Numbered from the stretch's first letter, positions 31,545 through 40,676 are shown. The stretch is DNA of 64,000 bases from Brachybacterium massiliense (GCF_900184245.1 NZ_FXXB01000008.1:186001-250000); one strand, 5' to 3'. The notes: generated from the sequence alone by a model not told the origin. A program made the numbers and translations.

Positions 31545-33749
31545 TCACGCTCGCCCGGACCGCCACAGCTTCGAGGGCCACCAGATGACCTTGCCCAGGT
31601 CCAACGCGAGCGCCGGCACCAGCACGGTGCGCACCACGAAGGTGTCCAGCAGCACGCCGAAGGCGACGATGAAGGCGATCTGTGCGAGGAACAGGATCGG
31701 GATCACCCCGAGCGCCGCGAAGGTCGCGGCGAGCACCAGGCCGGCCGACGTGATCACTCCGCCGGTGACGGCCAGTCCGCGCACCACGCCCTCCTGGGTG
31801 CCGTGCTGGAGCGACTCCTCACGCACCCGTGTCATGAGGAAGATGTTGTAGTCGATGCCCAGCGCCACCAGGAACACGAACCCGAACAGCGGCACGGCCG
31901 GATCCGCGCCGGGGAAGTCGAACAGGTGGTTGAACACCAGCGCGGAGACGCCCATCGCGGTGCCGAAGGAGAGCACCGTGGTGGCGACCAGCAGGATCGG
32001 GGCCAGGATCGAGCGCAGCAGCAGCATCAGGATCAGCACGATCACGGCGAGGACCACCGGGATGATCAGCGCCCGATCGTGCGCGGAGGCGTCGTTGGTG
32101 TCGATCGAGGTGGCGGTGGGGCCGCCCACGAGCGCGGCGATGTCCTGAGAGGCGAAGCTCGTGCGGAGCTCGCGCACCGTCTCGGCGGCGGCGGGGGAGT
32201 CGGCGGCGTCGGTGAGCGTGGCCTGCAGCATCACGTCGCCGTTCACCACCGTCGGCTCGGGGGCCGGGGTCCCGGGCGGGCCCTGCGCCTGGATGCCCTC
32301 CTCGGTCACCGGGGCGGAGCCGCTGGGGGAGTCCTCGGCGGTGACGGTCACCGAGTCCACGCCGTCCTGGGCCAGGAGCAGGTCCGCGGTCTCCTGCAGC
32401 GAGGTCTCGGCCACGAGCACCTGCGCGGGGGATCCGGCACCGGCGGGGAAGTGCTCGCCCAGGGCGGCCTGTCCGTCGCGGGCGGTGGACTCGCCGAGCA
32501 CCAGATCGGACTGCGGGACGCCGTCGGCCTGGAGCTGGGTCACGCCGAGGCAGCCCACGGCGAGCACGATCGCGGTGAGGATCCACAGCGGGCGGGGGCG
32601 GCGTCGCACGGCCACCGCGATCCGGCCCCACAGGCCGTGAGCGGAGGGATCGGCGCCGGCATCCGGGGCGTCGGGGTCGAAGCGAGGGCGTCGCGGCCAG
32701 AACGCGACGCGGCCGCACGCGTAGAGCACCGCGGGCAGGAAGGTGAGCGCGGCGGCCATCGCGAACACGATGCCGATCGCCGCGACGGGTCCGAGGGTGG
32801 AGTTCGACTTCAGGTCGGACAGCAGCAGGCACAGCAGGCCGGCGATCACGGTCCCTCCGGAGGCGAGCACCGGCTCGATCGTCCCCTTGAGCGCCGTGAG
32901 CGTGGCGGGCCAGCGGTCCCGCGTGTGGCGCAGCTCGTCGCGATACCGCGCGACGTACAGCAGCGAATAGTCGGTGGCCGCGCCGATCACGAGGATGAAC
33001 AGGATGCCCTGGGTCTGCCCGGACAGCAGCAGGATGTCCGCCGCGGCCAGGTACCAGATCGTCAGCAGCGCCACGCACAGCGCGAACACGCTGGTGGACA
33101 GCACGATCAGCGGGAGCAGGAAGGAGCGGTAGACGATGATCAGGATGACGAACACCGCGCCCAGCGCGACGCCCAGCAGCAGCCCGTCCAGGCCGGTGAA
33201 GCCCTCGGCGAGGTCCGCGGAGAGACCGGCAGGGCCGGTGACGTACGAGGTCAGGCCATCGGGCAGGTCTGCGGCGAGCGATTCCTCGATCTCGGTGCTC
33301 GCCTCTCCGAGGTCCGCCTCCGAGTCGATCGGGACGAACACCTGCACCGCCAGCCCGTCCTCCGAGGGGATCGCGGGGGAGATGTCGTCGTTGACCGAGC
33401 TGACCTCGGCGAGCGCCTCCGCGGCCTCGCCGATGCGCGCGATGGTCTCCTCGTCGAGCTCCTCCTCCGAGGTGATCACCACGATCGCCGGGATCGACGA
33501 GGACCCGGTGAACTCGGCGGAGCGCTCGGAGACCTGCGTGGCATCCGCGGAGTCCGGCAGATAGGCCGCCTGATCGTTGGAGGAGACCTCGTCGACGCGT
33601 CCGAAGTAGGGGCCACCGATCCCGGCGGCGACCAGCCAGCCCAGGATCAGCAGCGCCGGCAGCAGGATCCGCAGCGCGCGCGGGAGGCGGGGGACCGGCC
33701 GCCGATGGGTGTTCTCGGTCGGGGCCGGGGACTGCGCCGGTGAGGCCAT
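31545..33749 (-). CDS. MMPL-family (RND) transporter
   Basis: The 734-residue membrane protein has the MMPL pattern: a first helix near 25-45, a large extracytoplasmic domain, five helices, a basic loop, a second extracytoplasmic domain, and a last helix group. Motifs include GAATDYSLLYVARYRDE near 276 and ALGIDYNIFLMTRVREE near 633, the two Asp-containing proton-relay segments. The ATG at 33749 is chosen because AAAGGAG lies just upstream. The divergent marR gene suggests substrate-controlled export of a lipid or toxic hydrophobic compound. Confidence 0.87.
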   Translation of the reverse strand: MASPAQSPAPTENTHRRPVPRLPRALRILLPALLILGWLVAAGIGGPYFGRVDEVSSNDQAAYLPDSADATQVSERSAEFTGSSSIPAIVVITSEEELDEETIARIGEAAEALAEVSSVNDDISPAIPSEDGLAVQVFVPIDSEADLGEASTEIEESLAADLPDGLTSYVTGPAGLSADLAEGFTGLDGLLLGVALGAVFVILIIVYRSFLLPLIVLSTSVFALCVALLTIWYLAAADILLLSGQTQGILFILVIGAATDYSLLYVARYRDELRHTRDRWPATLTALKGTIEPVLASGGTVIAGLLCLLLSDLKSNSTLGPVAAIGIVFAMAAALTFLPAVLYACGRVAFWPRRPRFDPDAPDAGADPSAHGLWGRIAVAVRRRPRPLWILTAIVLAVGCLGVTQLQADGVPQSDLVLGESTARDGQAALGEHFPAGAGSPAQVLVAETSLQETADLLLAQDGVDSVTVTAEDSPSGSAPVTEEGIQAQGPPGTPAPEPTVVNGDVMLQATLTDAADSPAAAETVRELRTSFASQDIAALVGGPTATSIDTNDASAHDRALIIPVVLAVIVLILMLLLRSILAPILLVATTVLSFGTAMGVSALVFNHLFDFPGADPAVPLFGFVFLVALGIDYNIFLMTRVREESLQHGTQEGVVRGLAVTGGVITSAGLVLAATFAALGVIPILFLAQIAFIVAFGVLLDTFVVRTVLVPALALDLGKVIWWPSKLWRSGRA

Positions 33750-33796
33750 GATGCTCCTTTGAGGACGGGTCTGAGCCGGACCAGTCTCGCACACAT

Positions 33797-33839
33797 TGTT
33801 AGCTTGGCAAGATATCTGAGCGGTGAGAAGTTCTATGAT
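33797..33839. promoter_or_regulatory. MarR/MMPL divergent control region
   Basis: The AT-rich stretch contains CTTGGCAAG (33803-33811), a perfect 4+1+4 palindrome with partly symmetrical flanks (TTAG...ATAT), which is a candidate MarR operator. TATGAT at 33834-33839 matches the -10 consensus and stands 7 bases before ATG 33847, implying a leaderless marR transcript. No clear -35 was found. Confidence 0.55.
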
Positions 33840-33846
33840 GGTGGTC

Positions 33847-34452
33847 ATGAGCTCGCCCCATCCCGGCGAGGGCGATCATGAGCAGCCCTCCGCACCGCCC
33901 TCCCTGTTCTCCCTCGACTCGAGCGATCGCCACCAGGAGCTGGTGGACCGCACCGGCATGAGCGAGTCGGACATCGCGCAGGTGGATGCCCTGATGGGGG
34001 CGCTGTCGCGACTGCGTGCCGCGGAGCAGGAGCTGTCCGAGGCCTCCCTGCGCTACATGAAGCTCGGCGAGACCGACATGAGGGCGCTGCACTTCCTCAT
34101 CGTCTGCGAGAACACCGGCACCATCGCGACCCCCGGCGCGATCACCCAGGCGCTCGAGATCTCGAGCGCCTCGACCACCAAGCTGCTGGATCGCCTCGAG
34201 CGGGCCGGCCACATCCGGCGAGCGCCCCACCCCTCGGATCGCCGCGCGCTGGTGATCACCATCGAGCCCGCCACTCGGGCGTCCGCGATCCGCACCGTGG
34301 GAGCCACGCAGGCACGCCGCGTCGATGCGGTGCGTCGCCTCACGCACGCCGAGCGGGAGACGGTGATCCGCTTCCTCGAGGACATGGCCTCCGAGATCTC
34401 CCTCGCCGACGCCGAGTGGATCCGCGAGGACCCGGCGGGCGCGCGGGACTGA
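33847..34452 (+). CDS. MarR-family transcriptional regulator
   Basis: The 201-residue protein has the MarR winged helix: AITQALEISSASTTKLLDRLERAGHIRRAPHPSDRRA spans the recognition helix and wing (about 99-135). Start ATG 33847 fits a leaderless transcript; in-frame GTG 33823 and ATG 33835/33838 are alternatives. The first 30 residues are unconserved. It most likely represses the divergent MMPL exporter and itself, with release by a ligand. Confidence 0.88.
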   Translation: MSSPHPGEGDHEQPSAPPSLFSLDSSDRHQELVDRTGMSESDIAQVDALMGALSRLRAAEQELSEASLRYMKLGETDMRALHFLIVCENTGTIATPGAITQALEISSASTTKLLDRLERAGHIRRAPHPSDRRALVITIEPATRASAIRTVGATQARRVDAVRRLTHAERETVIRFLEDMASEISLADAEWIREDPAGARD

Positions 34453-34499
34453 GCAGGACGAGCGGAACCGAGCGGGGCCGAGCGGGACCGAGCGGGCCA
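34451..34499. repeat. Short tandem repeat (about 10-bp unit, five copies)
   Basis: Five units close to GAGCGGGACC follow each other right after the marR stop. The gap 34453-34722 holds no other gene; its last part carries the ribosome site GGGAGG of the next operon. Confidence 0.7.
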
Positions 34500-34722
34500 G
34501 GGTAGGACAGCGCCGTGCGGAGCCGACGCGCCTTACCGGGCGGTCGGGCCGGTGACCTGCATCGGGAGGATTCGCGAAGCGGCCCGCCACGAGGTGCTTG
34601 ACGGGGCGAGCACCCCCGGGTGAGGGTCAGCACACCGGCACCTACTTGCCAGACGGGGTGATCTTCGCTATCCGGCCGGGCGTGTGCAGCGAAGCGCCCT
34701 GCACCGCGACGGGAGGACCCCC

Positions 34723-35982
34723 ATGGACACCACCATCTTCGAGCAGCATGAGTCCGAGATCCGCGGGTACTGCCGCGCCTATCCGACGGTGTTCGCCTCC
34801 GCCTCCAATGCGCGCCAGGTCGATGAGGCGGGCACCAGCTACATCGACTTCTTCGCCGGCGCCGGGGTGCTGAACTTCGGGCACAACAACCCCCGGATGA
34901 AGGAGGCGATGATCGCCTTCCTGCAGGCCGACGGGGTGGCGCACAGCCTGGACACCTACACCACCACCAAGCGTGACTTCATCGCCCGCTTCCAGGAGGT
35001 GGTGCTGGCACCCCGCGGCATGGACCACCGCATGCAGTTCATGGGGCCGACGGGCTCGAACGCGGTGGAGGCGGCGCTCAAGCTCGCCCGCCTGGCGACC
35101 GGACGGCGCGAGATCGTCGCCTTCAGCCACGGCTTCCACGGGATGACGCTGGGCTCCCTGGCCGCGACCGCGAACCACGCCTTCCGCCAGTGGGCAGGCG
35201 TGCCGCTGACGGACGTGGTGCGGCTGCCCTTCGAGACCGCTCCCGGCGGCCGCACCGGCATCGCGGACTACGCCGCCGCTCTGCGCGACCCCTCGAGCGG
35301 TGTCACCGCCCCGGCGGCCTTCCTGGTCGAGCCGGTCCAGGCCGAGGGCGGGGTGAACATCGCCAGCCGTGAATGGTTGCACGAGATCCAGGACCTCGCC
35401 AAGGAGGTCGGTGCGCTGTTCATCATCGATGACATCCAGGCGGGGGTGGGCCGCACCGGCGGCTACTTCTCCTTCGACGGCATGGACCTGGATCCGGACA
35501 TCATCACGCTCGCCAAGGGGCTGGGCGGCTTCGGCACCCCCATCGCGATGAACCTCAACAAGCCGGAGGTCGATGCGCACTGGTCGCCCGGCGCCCACAC
35601 CGGCACCTTCCGCGGCCAGGGCCTGTCCTTCGTCGCGGGCACGGTCGCGCTGGACTACTTCACCGATGAGTCCTTCCTGGCCGACGTGCTGGCCAAGGGC
35701 GAGCAGATGCGCGAGGCGCTCCAGCGCATAGCCGCGAGCCACCCGGACCGCGGCTGGGAGGTGCGCGGCCGCGGGATGATGCAGGCGCTGGACACCGGTG
35801 ACGGCGCCTTCGCCAAGCAGGTGCAGCAGGAATGCTTCGACAGAGGGCTGCTGATCGGTCCATGCGGCAGCGGGGGCAAGGTGATCAAGCTGATCCCGCC
35901 GCTGACGATCCCCGAGGCGGATCTCACCGAGGGGCTCGACCTCCTCGCGCAGGCCCTCGACGCTGCGGTGAGGACGCACTGA
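34723..35982 (+). CDS. EctB/DoeD-like diaminobutyrate transaminase
   Basis: The 419-residue class III, PLP-dependent aminotransferase resembles diaminobutyrate-2-oxoglutarate transaminases: FFAGAGVLNFGHNNP near 45, GSNAVEAALKLAR near 111, DDIQAGVGRTG near 237 and the PLP Lys in ITLAKGLGGFGTPIA near 263, followed by GAHTGTFRGQ. EctB runs toward diaminobutyrate in ectoine synthesis, and DoeD runs the other way in breakdown. No ectA or ectC is nearby, and the next genes fit breakdown, so the catabolic role is favoured. The ATG follows GGGAGG. Confidence 0.85.
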   Translation: MDTTIFEQHESEIRGYCRAYPTVFASASNARQVDEAGTSYIDFFAGAGVLNFGHNNPRMKEAMIAFLQADGVAHSLDTYTTTKRDFIARFQEVVLAPRGMDHRMQFMGPTGSNAVEAALKLARLATGRREIVAFSHGFHGMTLGSLAATANHAFRQWAGVPLTDVVRLPFETAPGGRTGIADYAAALRDPSSGVTAPAAFLVEPVQAEGGVNIASREWLHEIQDLAKEVGALFIIDDIQAGVGRTGGYFSFDGMDLDPDIITLAKGLGGFGTPIAMNLNKPEVDAHWSPGAHTGTFRGQGLSFVAGTVALDYFTDESFLADVLAKGEQMREALQRIAASHPDRGWEVRGRGMMQALDTGDGAFAKQVQQECFDRGLLIGPCGSGGKVIKLIPPLTIPEADLTEGLDLLAQALDAAVRTH

Positions 35983-37187
35983 TGCGCCGCCGCTCCAGCA
36001 TGACGTTCCCGGCCGAGGAGTACGAGCGCCGGCTCCGGGAGTTGCGCGAGAGGATGGCGCAGCGGGAGCTCGACGCGGTGATCATCACCGATCCCGAGAA
36101 CCTGATGTACCTCACCGATCATCAGACCACGGGGTACTCCTTCTTCCAGGCGCTGATCGTGCCCCTCGAGGCGGATTCGGTGATGATCACCAGAGCGCTC
36201 GAGGAGTCCAACGTGACCGCCCGGACCTGGCTCGAGCACTCGAGGGCCTACGCCGATGACGGCGATGCGATCCTCGAGCTGGTCAGCACCCTGCGGGACC
36301 TGCGCCTGGGCGATGCCCGGGTGGGCTACGAGCGCAACAGCTACTACTTCCCCGCCTACCAGCAGGATCGCTTCCGCGACGCCTTCGGTGAGGGACTGGT
36401 GGACTGCTTCGGCATCGTCGAGGACGGCCGGGTGCGCAAGTCCTGGGCCGAGATCGAGGTGATGCAGCTGGCCGCGTACGCCGGGGAGGCGGGGATGGCC
36501 GCCGGGCTGCATGCCGCGGTCGCCGGTGCCACGGAGAACGACGTGGCCGCCGCGATCGCCGCGGCGATGTTCCGGGCGGGCGGCGAGTTCCCGGCGGTGA
36601 TGCCGTACGTCGCCTCCGGACCGCGCTCGATGATCGGTCACTCCACCTGGGAGGGGCGCATGATCCGGCCGGGCGAGCACGTGTTCCTCGAGGTCGGCGG
36701 GTGCTACCGCCGGTACCACACCGCCATGATGCGCACCGTGGTCAACGGTGCGCTCTCGCCCTCGATGCGCTCCGCCCAGGACCTCATGAAGGAGACCCTC
36801 GCGGAGCTGCGGGAGCTGATGAAGCCCGGCGTGACCGTCTCCGAGGTCGCCCGCCTCACCCGCATGCGGATCGAGAGCAACGACGTGGGGGCGCAGCTGG
36901 TCACGCGCGCCGGCTACTCGATCGGCATCGCGTTCCCGCCGTCCTGGGACGAGGGGTACATCATCTCCCTGCTCGAGGGGGACGAGCGCCCGCTCGAGGA
37001 GGGCATGACCTTCCATCTGCTGCCGTGGATGTGGGGTGTGGACGGCACCAAGACCGTCGGCATCTCTGACACAGTCCGCATCACCGAGGACGGCTGTGCG
37101 CCCTTCTTCACCCTGCCGGAGGACTTCACCGTCCACGCCAGCTCCGTCCGATCCGTCCCCCGCGCCGCCGTCGCGCCGAGCTTCTGA
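35982..37187 (+). CDS. Creatinase-like M24 hydrolase, possible ectoine hydrolase
   Basis: The 401-residue protein has the M24 pita-bread fold: a creatinase N-terminal domain (AVIITDPENLMYLTDHQTTGYSFF near 28-51) and a catalytic domain. The metal ligands of aminopeptidases are lost (EVGGCYRRYHTAMMRT replaces the Asp pair), as in creatinase and the ectoine hydrolase DoeA/EutD; a His in MIGHSTWEGR is kept. ATG 35982 overlaps the transaminase stop by one base; ATG 36000 is an alternative. With its neighbours, opening of the ectoine ring to N-acetyl-diaminobutyrate is the best guess, but another cyclic amide is possible. Confidence 0.72.
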   Translation: MRRRSSMTFPAEEYERRLRELRERMAQRELDAVIITDPENLMYLTDHQTTGYSFFQALIVPLEADSVMITRALEESNVTARTWLEHSRAYADDGDAILELVSTLRDLRLGDARVGYERNSYYFPAYQQDRFRDAFGEGLVDCFGIVEDGRVRKSWAEIEVMQLAAYAGEAGMAAGLHAAVAGATENDVAAAIAAAMFRAGGEFPAVMPYVASGPRSMIGHSTWEGRMIRPGEHVFLEVGGCYRRYHTAMMRTVVNGALSPSMRSAQDLMKETLAELRELMKPGVTVSEVARLTRMRIESNDVGAQLVTRAGYSIGIAFPPSWDEGYIISLLEGDERPLEEGMTFHLLPWMWGVDGTKTVGISDTVRITEDGCAPFFTLPEDFTVHASSVRSVPRAAVAPSF

Positions 37188-37200
37188 GAGGAGCACCAGC

Positions 37201-38577
37201 ATGACCACGCTGACAGCCATCGATCCCACCACCGGCGCCGTCGTGAGGGAGGTCCCCGCCGCGACCCCGCAGGAGATCACCGAGATCATCGACCGCGCGC
37301 AGGAGGCGTTCACCACCTGGGGGAGCACCAGCATCGCCGAGCGCGCCGCGGTGCTGCGACGCGTCGCGACCCATCTGCGCGAGCACACCGACGAGCTCGC
37401 CCCGCTGATGACGGAGGAGATGGGCAAGCCCGCCGGCGAGGCGCACGGCGAGGTCGCGAAATCCGCGTGGGCCGCCGAGCACTACGCCGAGCACGCCGAG
37501 AGCTACCTCGCCGACGAGCATCTGGATTCCGATGCGACCTCGTCGTACGTGCAGTACCTCCCGCTGGGGCCGGTGCTCGGGATCCTCCCGTGGAACGCCC
37601 CGTTCTGGGTCGCCTTCCGTTTCTGCGCCCCGGCGCTGATGGCCGGGAACACGTGCGTGATGAAGCACGACCCGCACGTGCCCGGCTGCGCCGCGGCGCT
37701 CGAGGAGGTGTTCCGGGCCGCCGGCGCCCCTGAGGGCGTGTTCCAGACGCTGCTGGCCGCCACCGAGGACGTCGAGCAGGCGATCCGCGACCCACGCATC
37801 CGGGCGGTGTCCTTCACCGGCTCCGACCGGGCCGGGGCGACGGTCGCCTCGATCGCGGCGAGCGAGATCAAGCCCGCGGTGCTCGAGCTCGGCGGCTCGG
37901 ACCCCTGCATCGTGCTCGCCGACGCGGACCTCCACAAGGCCGCCGAGGTCTCCGCGCTCTCGCGGATCATCAACGCCGGGCAGTCCTGCATCGCCGCGAA
38001 GCGGGTGATCGTCGAGCGCTCGGTGCATGACGAGTTCGTCGAGCTGCTCGCCGCGCAGCTGCGGGAGCTCGTGGTCGGGGATCCGCGCGACGAGGCCACG
38101 AAGGTGGGTCCTATCGCGCGGAAGGAGCTGCGAGAGAACCTCCACCGCCAGGTCACCTCGAGCGTCGAGGCCGGTGCAACGCTCGTGATGGGCGGCGAGA
38201 TGCCCGAGGGGGAGGGGTACTTCTATCCCGTCACCCTGCTCACAGGGGTCGAACCCGGCATGGCAGCCTGCACCGAGGAGACCTTCGGCCCGGTCGCGGT
38301 GGTGATCGCGGCGGACGACGCCGAGCATGCGCTCGCGATCGCCAACGACACCCCCTACGGGCTCGGCGCCGCGATCTGGACCGAGACCGAGCGCGGCGTC
38401 GAGATGGCGCGCCGCATCGAGGCCGGACAGGTCTCCGTCAACGGGATCGTGAAGTCCGATCCGCGCCTGCCCTCGGGTGGCATCAAGCGTTCGGGCTACG
38501 GTCGCGAGCTGGGACCGCACGGCATCCGTGAGTTCACCAACGCCCAGCAGATCTGGGTGGGTCCCGTGCGCAGCTGA
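37201..38577 (+). CDS. NAD(P)-dependent aldehyde dehydrogenase (semialdehyde type)
   Basis: The 458-residue protein belongs to the succinate-semialdehyde dehydrogenase branch: GPVLGILPWNAPFW near 121, FTGSDRAG near 202, catalytic Glu in LELGGSDP near 231 and catalytic Cys in NAGQSCIAAKR near 264. DoeC, an aspartate-semialdehyde dehydrogenase of ectoine catabolism, is in this branch. The gene begins 13 bases after the M24 hydrolase with AGAGGAG, so the three form one operon ending at the hairpin at 38601. Confidence 0.85.
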   Translation: MTTLTAIDPTTGAVVREVPAATPQEITEIIDRAQEAFTTWGSTSIAERAAVLRRVATHLREHTDELAPLMTEEMGKPAGEAHGEVAKSAWAAEHYAEHAESYLADEHLDSDATSSYVQYLPLGPVLGILPWNAPFWVAFRFCAPALMAGNTCVMKHDPHVPGCAAALEEVFRAAGAPEGVFQTLLAATEDVEQAIRDPRIRAVSFTGSDRAGATVASIAASEIKPAVLELGGSDPCIVLADADLHKAAEVSALSRIINAGQSCIAAKRVIVERSVHDEFVELLAAQLRELVVGDPRDEATKVGPIARKELRENLHRQVTSSVEAGATLVMGGEMPEGEGYFYPVTLLTGVEPGMAACTEETFGPVAVVIAADDAEHALAIANDTPYGLGAAIWTETERGVEMARRIEAGQVSVNGIVKSDPRLPSGGIKRSGYGRELGPHGIREFTNAQQIWVGPVRS

Positions 38578-38600
38578 GAGGGCACGGACAGGCAGGAATG

Positions 38601-38643
38601 CCGAACGGGCGCTCCCCGCATCTCGCGGAGAACGCCCGTTCGG
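38601..38643 (+). terminator. Terminator of the transaminase-M24-aldehyde dehydrogenase operon
   Basis: Outer arms CCGAACGGGCG and CGCCCGTTCGG pair perfectly over 11 bases around an imperfect inner stem; TCTTTC follows. Before the island arrived this hairpin would have faced the 3' end of tRNA-Pro, so it may once have ended both transcripts. Confidence 0.75.
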
Positions 38644-38650
38644 TCTTTCG

Positions 38651-38687
38651 GTCGGGCTGACAGGATTTGAACCTGCGACCCCTTGAC
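38651..38687 (-). other. attL: tRNA-Pro 3' fragment
   Basis: These 37 bases equal 54581-54617 exactly. They span one base past the discriminator through the T arm to the 3' side of the anticodon stem of tRNA-Pro. Beyond 38687 the match stops, so no tRNA can be made here. The fragment is the displaced original 3' end of the target gene. Confidence 0.92.
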
Positions 38688-38782
38688 TCGGAGCGAACTA
38701 GGGGTAGGTGCCCAGGTCGGACGACGAATGCGCTGGCAGTGAGTGGATACTTGCAGCCACATGCTTCACGAGGTTCCGGGAT

Positions 38783-38826
38783 GTGACCGCCAAATACCGC
38801 CGCTAGCGGTCACTCTAGCGGTCACT
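38783..38826. repeat. Putative integrase arm-type sites, left end
   Basis: CTAGCGGTCAC occurs at 38803-38813 and again at 38816-38826, and the inverted form GTGACCGC lies at 38783-38790. ACTCTAGCGGTCA at 38812-38824 recurs exactly at 54511-54523 near the right end. Such repeats close to both att sites are what lambda-type integrases bind with their N-terminal domain. They overlap the integrase stop codon. Confidence 0.6.
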
Positions 38827-40035
38827 TTCGAACATGGCGGCTGCCGCAGAGACCACAGCCTCCGTGCTCGTGACCGCCGTGTACCGCTGCCGATTCACGG
38901 CTGCCGTATGCCCGAACAACCGAGTGCGGGTCGCCTCCGGCAGCACGTCGCACAACAGGGTGTTGTTCGTCGTGCGCCACGAGTGCCCGCGCTCATTCTC
39001 GAACATCTCGATGTTCAGCTTCTCGGCTAGCTCCTTGTACATCGCCGCGAGCTTCCTGTCCCGGTTGCGCGGATCCCACGGCTTGGCCGGGTCCGTCGGC
39101 GACGGGAACAGCCACGGAGACCCCGACTCGAGCCTCGCCGCCAACCGCTTGCTCACCGCAGGGGCGAGGACAGGGACTGGGCGACCCGTTCGCGTCTTCG
39201 TGGCCTCCGGCGACAACTCAACGATGAACGTGCCCGAATCGTCCACGCGGCAGTCCTCCGTGGGCCTCATGCACAGCTCAGAGGTCCGCAGCCCCGTCGT
39301 CGCCTGCGCGAGCACGATGTCGATGCACGCGGCCCGCTCGACCACCCGCTGTCCGTGCGTCCACCGTCCACGCTTCGGCGCCTCCACGTCCTCCGGATCG
39401 GCGGCCAGCAGGTACTCGATCGCCGCGCGGTACTGCTCCGCGGTCAGCGCCCGGCCGCCCCGCGCGTATGCGGGCCTCTTCGCCCCGGACAGGTCGAGAT
39501 CCAGCTCGATGAGGGGGTTGTACTCGATCACCTCATCCACGCGCAGTGGCGCCGCCAGGTACTTCTTCGCGACCGTCTTGGCATGTTTCGCGTTGACCGC
39601 ACCGTGCAGCCTCCCCATCTCCTCCAGGCACGAGATCAGGGCTCGAGGCCGCATCGCCTCTCGTAGCGACAAGCCGGCCAGAGAATGGGTGTGCTTGCAT
39701 GCCTCGTCGCCGCACACCCCGCGCAGAAGCCGGTACGCGAGCTCGTAGCGCCGGGTCGTCGTGTCGGCCAGTCGCTCGGCTCGGATGGCCGGGAGCGTGA
39801 CCTTGTCCAGATAGTCGAGGGTGTCGCTGGTGCCCTTCCACCTGCCGTCGCTGGAGCTGCTGAGCAGGTCTGCAGCCCGCGCCCTCGCTCGAGCCCTCAC
39901 CTTGCCCTTCATTAGACCCTGCGTGAGCGGGCGCGTGAGCCGCCCGTTGTTGAGTCGAATCGACCATCGGATGGCGAAGCCGTCGCGGTACGGGAATACC
40001 TGAGCCCGGTCGATGCTGTGCTCTCCAGGTTCCAA
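38815..40035 (-). CDS. int: Tyrosine-type site-specific integrase
   Basis: The 406-residue protein has an N-terminal arm-binding region (DRAQVFPYRDGFAIRWSIRL), a core-binding domain near 85-185 and a catalytic domain with Arg in ATTGLRTSELC, HSWRTTNNTLL and GHTAAVNRQRYT carrying the Tyr nucleophile. It ends about 130 bases inside attL, the typical place for the integrase of a tRNA-targeted element. It most likely inserts and excises the island at tRNA-Pro. Confidence 0.92.
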   Translation of the reverse strand: MEPGEHSIDRAQVFPYRDGFAIRWSIRLNNGRLTRPLTQGLMKGKVRARARARAADLLSSSSDGRWKGTSDTLDYLDKVTLPAIRAERLADTTTRRYELAYRLLRGVCGDEACKHTHSLAGLSLREAMRPRALISCLEEMGRLHGAVNAKHAKTVAKKYLAAPLRVDEVIEYNPLIELDLDLSGAKRPAYARGGRALTAEQYRAAIEYLLAADPEDVEAPKRGRWTHGQRVVERAACIDIVLAQATTGLRTSELCMRPTEDCRVDDSGTFIVELSPEATKTRTGRPVPVLAPAVSKRLAARLESGSPWLFPSPTDPAKPWDPRNRDRKLAAMYKELAEKLNIEMFENERGHSWRTTNNTLLCDVLPEATRTRLFGHTAAVNRQRYTAVTSTEAVVSAAAAMFESDR

Positions 40036-40399
40036 CCTGGTGGTCGCGGCGCGAGACGCGCACGCACCTCCTCTCGCCGATCACATCAGCCTACGGTCAC
40101 CGCGTCCTCGAGCGAAGTCCGTCCGATGACTTCCCAGCCCAGCGAAGGTCGACGCGGTCTGAGCCCTCGTCGCCCTCTGCACCTCCTGCACGGACATCGC
40201 GTGCGTCCCCCCCCCCCGCGTGGCCGTATCGACGCACTCCTGCTGGTTCACGAGCAGGTCGGACCAGACGCACATCGCGTGACGCACAGTGAGCCCGCCT
40301 GCGTGCGCCGTTACCTCCGCGACAGGTTCCGTGAGCCCCCGCCCACTGTCGCGGAGCACAAGGGCCGGACCGCGGCCCCGCTCGAATCCGGAGGACACG
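40036..40399. other. Non-coding gap with an 11-C tract
   Basis: This gap between the divergent integrase and the AlpA-like gene shows no gene. Bases 40207-40217 are eleven consecutive C, the longest homopolymer noticed in the window. The promoter of the integrase and that of the AlpA-like gene must lie here. Confidence 0.6.
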
Positions 40400-40618
40400 A
40401 TGCCCCGCAAGCCCGCACCCCGCGATGTCGTCACGCTCGACGAACTGATGACCGCCAACGACGTCGCCGACGTCCTCGGCCTCGCCGCCGGAACCCTCGC
40501 CAACTGGCGCAGCCTCGGCATGGGGCCCACCTACGTCAAGCTCGGTGGACGTGTCCGCTACCGCGTCTCCGGAGTCAACTCCTGGGTCGCCAGCCAGGAA
40601 CACGAGAGCGCCGTCTGA
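40400..40618 (+). CDS. AlpA/Xis-like helix-turn-helix protein
   Basis: The 72-residue product has a MerR-like winged helix of the AlpA/excisionase type: LMTANDVADVLGLAAGTLAN followed by YVKLGGRVRYRVSGVNSWVA. The ATG at 40400 follows GGAGGA. Small proteins of this kind act as excisionases or as activators of integrase genes. It lies between the two recombinase genes and is probably transcribed with the downstream one. Confidence 0.82.
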   Translation: MPRKPAPRDVVTLDELMTANDVADVLGLAAGTLANWRSLGMGPTYVKLGGRVRYRVSGVNSWVASQEHESAV

Positions 40619-40676
40619 CCCCCGTGGCCCGGCACCGCGGGAGACCACGTGCTCTCGTGCGACAGAGGGAGGGCAC

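Noticed and set aside
31803-33743. Plus-strand open frame of 646 residues opposite the MMPL gene
   Set aside because: The product is Arg/Gly/Gln/His-rich without structure, while the minus strand shows a full membrane transporter.
38651-38730. A tRNA gene at the left island edge
   Set aside because: Only the 3' half matches tRNA-Pro; the anticodon loop and 5' half are replaced by unrelated sequence, so it is attL.
40018-40530. Overlapping frames on both strands around the C tract
   Set aside because: They overlap the AlpA-like gene or have no ribosome site and low-complexity products; the region is better seen as non-coding.
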